Source: an uncultured Mycoplasmatota bacterium (GTDB lineage: Bacteria; Bacillota_I; Bacilli_A; RF39; UBA660). Taken from it: a stretch of DNA of 16,080 nucleotides. Of the stretch, positions 13,594 to 16,080 are shown piece after piece. Below the pieces are notes generated by a model. That model had not been told where the DNA came from, ran no database searches, and saw nothing but the letters and a program-made list of their open reading frames with translations. The position numbers and the translations under genes were made by a program. Position 1 is the stretch's first letter; every line of letters begins with the position of its first letter. The stretch lies in NCBI GenBank assembly GCA_948472605.1, contig CAOKUH010000023.1:1-16080 (forward strand), written 5' to 3'.

Positions 13594-13609
13594 TAAATAT
13601 TCCTGCTTT

Positions 13610-13786
13610 CTATTTTTTATCTAAATTAACTTTTACCAAAAAATCATAGGCAGTAGCACATTCTTCTTTTGAAATTCCTGTTTCTTCAGCAAGAAATTTT
13701 ATTGCTTCATCTCTATTAGAAAACTTTTCTAATAAATCTTTTATTTCTTTTAATTTTAAGATTGCTTTTTTTAATTCATTGTTCAT
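13610..13786 (-). CDS. 58-residue helical protein, unknown function
   Basis: The ATG at 13786 follows AAAGGAAG, which lies at the stop of the upstream membrane-protein gene, so the two are probably coupled. The protein is helical and charged (MNNELKKAILKLKEIKDLLE), followed by RDEAIKFLAEETGISKEECATAYDFLVKV. The second half has the spacing of a small UBA-like three-helix bundle, but I cannot assign a family. It has no membrane segment. Confidence 0.7.
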   Translation of the reverse strand: MNNELKKAILKLKEIKDLLEKFSNRDEAIKFLAEETGISKEECATAYDFLVKVNLDKK

Positions 13787-13791
13787 AATTA

Positions 13792-14202
13792 TTATCTTCC
13801 TTTTAATTTTTTAGATTTGCCTTTTTCTAGGACTATTGCTATAACCGATATTATCAAAAATAATCCTGTATAGTTTATAAATATATCTTGATATGCTGAT
13901 GAAGCAAGTGGCTCTCTAAAACCAGTTAGCCAAATATAAAAGAAAGTAAGCGACATTGTTGGAATATATGTTACTATCATTCTAACAAGTGTATTCTTAA
14001 TAGGTAATTTTGTCGCCATTTTATAGGCTAGAACACCTATTAGAACTATCAATGCTCTATCTATTTCGTGCCAATTCCCATTAGGATCTGAATATGTTCC
14101 ATTTATTAAATAAAGAACACTATTTACTAAAGTTGCTATTGTGTATATAACACAGTACATAAATACTGATTCTTTAAGCCATCCATTCCATATTTTTTTC
14201 AT
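13792..14202 (-). CDS. Four-helix membrane protein (possibly DUF6608-like)
   Basis: The 136-residue protein has about four hydrophobic segments (roughly 13-33, 49-61, 72-92 and 108-124) separated by short loops, with a conserved-looking NWHEIDRALIVLIGVLAYK stretch between helices one and two and a basic tail (KGKSKKLKGR). From memory this resembles small Bacillota membrane proteins classed as DUF6608; that name is tentative. The ATG at 14202 has GAGGAG nine bases upstream and follows the kinase-like pseudogene by 14 bases. Function is unknown. Its place in a run with a Bce-type two-component system suggests an envelope or peptide-antibiotic link, which is inference. Confidence 0.75.
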   Translation of the reverse strand: MKKIWNGWLKESVFMYCVIYTIATLVNSVLYLINGTYSDPNGNWHEIDRALIVLIGVLAYKMATKLPIKNTLVRMIVTYIPTMSLTFFYIWLTGFREPLASSAYQDIFINYTGLFLIISVIAIVLEKGKSKKLKGR

Positions 14203-14216
14203 AAAAACTCACTCCT

Positions 14217-14828
14217 CTAATCTATTCCAAAATGAGTAACAACTTCATTTACCATATCATCTAAATTAGTTGTACCATCATTTATCATTATTTTTAATTT
14301 ATTACTCTCACATTGTCTTTCTATTTCTTTAGAAAACAGAAAATCTCTTTCCATCCAATTTTCAAATGCTTTTTCTTTATTAGAACACCCGTCAAGTACA
14401 TAAGAAACAAATTGCCTTTCTTGATAATGAGTTACTTGAAATTCCTTTGTAGGAATTATTGCTAAATACTTGTTATCTGTAATTCCTAATTCTTTTATCA
14501 ATATTGGTAAATAAGCACATCCCTCTGTTATAATATCGTTATCACAACTTATCTTTTCTAAATCATTTATTACATCATCAAATATTTCTTTTTATATACC
14601 TAATTCTTCATCTTTTTGTATTACAGGATTTCTCATCCATATTTCTTCAGGTGTCATAGATAGATTTTTTTTACACAATGTATCCTTATTTAAGGCAACT
14701 TTTTTCATATATTTATCTAAATAGTCATCAACCTTAAAATAATACAAATTATACTTTTTTGCGATTATTTCACATACCGTGCTTTTACCAGCACAGGGAG
14801 AACCACCTACGAAATATATTTTTTTCAT
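14217..14828 (-). pseudogene. P-loop nucleotide kinase-like gene with an internal TAA
   Basis: The start at 14828 opens a frame with a Walker A motif, GGSPCAGKST (8-17), typical of small kinase-like P-loop proteins, followed by FKVDDYLDKY and EEIWMRNPVIQ. A TAA at 14592-14594 (codon 79) stops it. The same frame continues without a gap as KEIFDDVINDL, EGCAYLPILIK and on to a TAG at 14217, giving a natural length of 203 residues. No frameshift is needed. The position fits a tyrosine in related proteins as I remember them, and TAT or TAC to TAA is a single change. The second half alone lacks a clear ribosome site. GGAGG lies 12 bases before the ATG, rather far. Substrate is unknown; 2-phosphoglycerate- or nucleoside-kinase-like activity is only a guess. 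Confidence 0.8.
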
Positions 14829-14846
14829 TACAATTTTACGCCTCCT

Positions 14847-15845
14847 CTAAAATTTTGTTATGCTATTTTTAGGAAATATTATCTTTACTTCAGTATATTT
14901 ATATTGTATAGAATCAATTTTCAAACTTAATCCTAGTTTTTCACATAATTTGTTTGATAAATAAAGTCCCATTCCTGTTGCATATTCTTTTTTTCTATTA
15001 ACTCCAGTAAAACCTTTTTCACACACTCTAATTAAGTCTGATTTACTAATACCACACCCATTATCTCTTATTGTCAAAATAACATTGTTTTTATTATTTT
15101 TACTTGATATTTCTATCAATTTATCTTTCTTATCTAAATATTTAATACTATTTTGAATAATTTGTGATAATATGAACACTATCCATTTTTCATCTACATA
15201 AATTTTATTATCTAAATTATGAAGATCTAATCTAATCTTTTTATTTAAAATGTAATGTCTATATTTCATAACTACTCTATGCACTACATCTTCCAAATTA
15301 AGTTCTGTAACAAAATAATCTTTTTCAGTATTGTTGCTTCGAGCATAAAAAAGGATTTGTTCTGTTAGTTCATTTATTTTATCTATTTCACTTTTTAATT
15401 GAAAATCTTGATTATTATCAAAAGTCAAAGATAATGCAGCAATCGGAGTTTTTATCTCGTGAACAAAACTCTCTATGTATTCTTGATAATCTAAAAAATC
15501 TTTTTCTATTATGCTTATTTTATCAAGCATACCTTTACAAGCCTGTTTCAAAGCATAATAGTATGCTTTATTTTCCAAGTTAAGTGGCTTCTTTAATATT
15601 TCTGCTATTAAATGCTTTTCTTCTAAATTATCTACTAATGACACAATCTTTTTATATTTTCTTAAATTAAAAATATAAACTATAAATAAATAGGCTATAA
15701 CTAATGTTATTAGCAGTATAATTGTTAGAATTATGTAATAAATTGGAATATTTGTTAAATATAAAATTCCAGTAATTATTGCTATAAGGATTATTTGGAA
15801 TATTATAAAGGAAAATTTTTCTTCTAAAAATGCTGCAAATTTCAT
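14847..15845 (-). CDS. Bce-type (intramembrane-sensing) sensor histidine kinase
   Basis: The 332-residue protein has two membrane helices (about 10-30 and 34-58) joined by only a few residues, so no outside sensor domain. This is the mark of BceS-like kinases, which detect peptide antibiotics through a partner ABC transporter. H129 in FVHEIKTPI is the phosphorylation site. The ATP-binding part has the N box IIQNSIKYL, G1 box DNGCGI and G2 box GMGLYL. The ATG overlaps the response-regulator stop by four bases (ATGA), so the pair is translationally coupled. No BceAB-like transporter follows in this window; the next gene is the broken kinase-like gene 18 bases on. A transporter might lie upstream, beyond the edge. 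Confidence 0.93.
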   Translation of the reverse strand: MKFAAFLEEKFSFIIFQIILIAIITGILYLTNIPIYYIILTIILLITLVIAYLFIVYIFNLRKYKKIVSLVDNLEEKHLIAEILKKPLNLENKAYYYALKQACKGMLDKISIIEKDFLDYQEYIESFVHEIKTPIAALSLTFDNNQDFQLKSEIDKINELTEQILFYARSNNTEKDYFVTELNLEDVVHRVVMKYRHYILNKKIRLDLHNLDNKIYVDEKWIVFILSQIIQNSIKYLDKKDKLIEISSKNNKNNVILTIRDNGCGISKSDLIRVCEKGFTGVNRKKEYATGMGLYLSNKLCEKLGLSLKIDSIQYKYTEVKIIFPKNSITKF

Positions 15846-16080
15846 AGAATAAAACCCTTTCCTCTAACATTTTTTATCAAATCATCTATTCCTATTTCTT
15901 TGGCTTTTTTTCTTAATCTAGTTATATTTACCATTAAAATATTTTCATCTAAATAATACTTATCATTCCATAATTTATCTAGTAATTCTTCCTTTGTGAT
16001 AACTCGCTTATCATTCATAAAGAAATAATAGACATCTTGCGAAACTAAATATCTAAGCAAAAATTGTAAAGAGAGCATAA
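15842..16080 (-). CDS. OmpR-family response regulator, C-terminal part (runs off right edge)
   Basis: The visible part is a winged-helix DNA-binding domain: VITKEELLDKLWND, the YYLDENILMVNITRLRKKA recognition region, and the closing wing VRGKGFIL. The receiver domain with the phosphorylated aspartate lies outside the window. The ATG at 16078 is probably internal rather than the true start. The stretch before VITKEELL (SQDVYYFFMNDKR) seems several residues longer than in typical BceR-like proteins, which may be a real insertion. The TGA stop overlaps the kinase ATG. Its presumed job is to activate resistance or transport genes in answer to the kinase. Confidence 0.88.
   Translation of the reverse strand, partial: MLSLQFLLRYLVSQDVYYFFMNDKRVITKEELLDKLWNDKYYLDENILMVNITRLRKKAKEIGIDDLIKNVRGKGFIL

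Larger units (their letters stand above)
6600..16080. mobile_element. Inferred integrative element (ICE or mobilizable island), one end; continues past right edge
   Basis: The evidence is the paired large serine recombinases next to chromosomal housekeeping genes, followed by proteins typical of Gram-positive integrative elements: DUF6870-like, MazF/PemK, a region-4 sigma-like regulator, Cys-rich KTR and a Bce-type two-component pair. All genes point the same way, with recombinase genes at the extremity as in Tn4451/Tn5397-type elements. The left boundary is inferred from where housekeeping genes begin; attachment-site duplication cannot be checked because the other end is outside the window. 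No conjugation or relaxase gene is visible. Confidence 0.65.

Noticed and set aside
1..16080. CRISPR array or Cas genes
   Set aside because: No regularly spaced repeats with unique spacers and no Cas-like protein are present.

Overview
The window comes from a very AT-rich, Gram-positive-type bacterium. The gene set (RbgA, RNase HII, a lipoteichoic-acid-synthase-family enzyme, TopA) and the small mobile-element proteins point to Bacillota or a near relative, probably an uncultured gut lineage of Bacilli/Mycoplasmatota type. This placement is inference from gene content and composition. TGA ends topA and the response regulator at the expected places, so the standard bacterial code fits. Every gene I can support is on the minus strand, so the window reads right to left.

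Left part (1-6635) is chromosomal. A housekeeping cluster runs rbgA (ribosome assembly GTPase), rnhB, an LTA-synthase-like membrane phosphotransferase, then topA. Beyond topA is the start of a secreted or anchored surface protein that runs off the left edge. The best promoter for the cluster is an extended -10 box lying exactly on the stop codon of the first recombinase gene.

Middle and right part (about 6600 to the right edge) looks like one end of an integrative mobile element. The element-end module contains two overlapping large serine recombinases with intact active sites. Upstream of them is a third, short recombinase-like protein with alanine in place of the catalytic serine. Between these lie a DUF6870-like small protein and a 38-residue membrane peptide. 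Upstream again are a 62-residue unknown, a MazF/PemK-type RNase toxin and a 67-residue unknown that overlaps the toxin. This run is preceded by an unusually GC-rich (about 40%), hairpin-rich, gene-free stretch ending in an intrinsic terminator only about 25 bases before the first start codon. That layout suggests a regulated (attenuated) leader RNA.

Further right is a sigma-70 region-4-like regulator. Its own long upstream region contains a promoter-like box, two intrinsic terminators and a 10-bp hairpin touching its Shine-Dalgarno sequence. Last comes an accessory run: a response regulator (partial), a Bce-type histidine kinase, a P-loop kinase broken by an in-frame TAA, a four-helix membrane protein, a 58-residue protein, a frameshifted small membrane protein and a Cys-rich KTR protein, closed by a terminator. 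No conjugation, relaxase or antibiotic-resistance gene is visible here, so whether the element is an ICE or a mobilizable island cannot be decided from this window.
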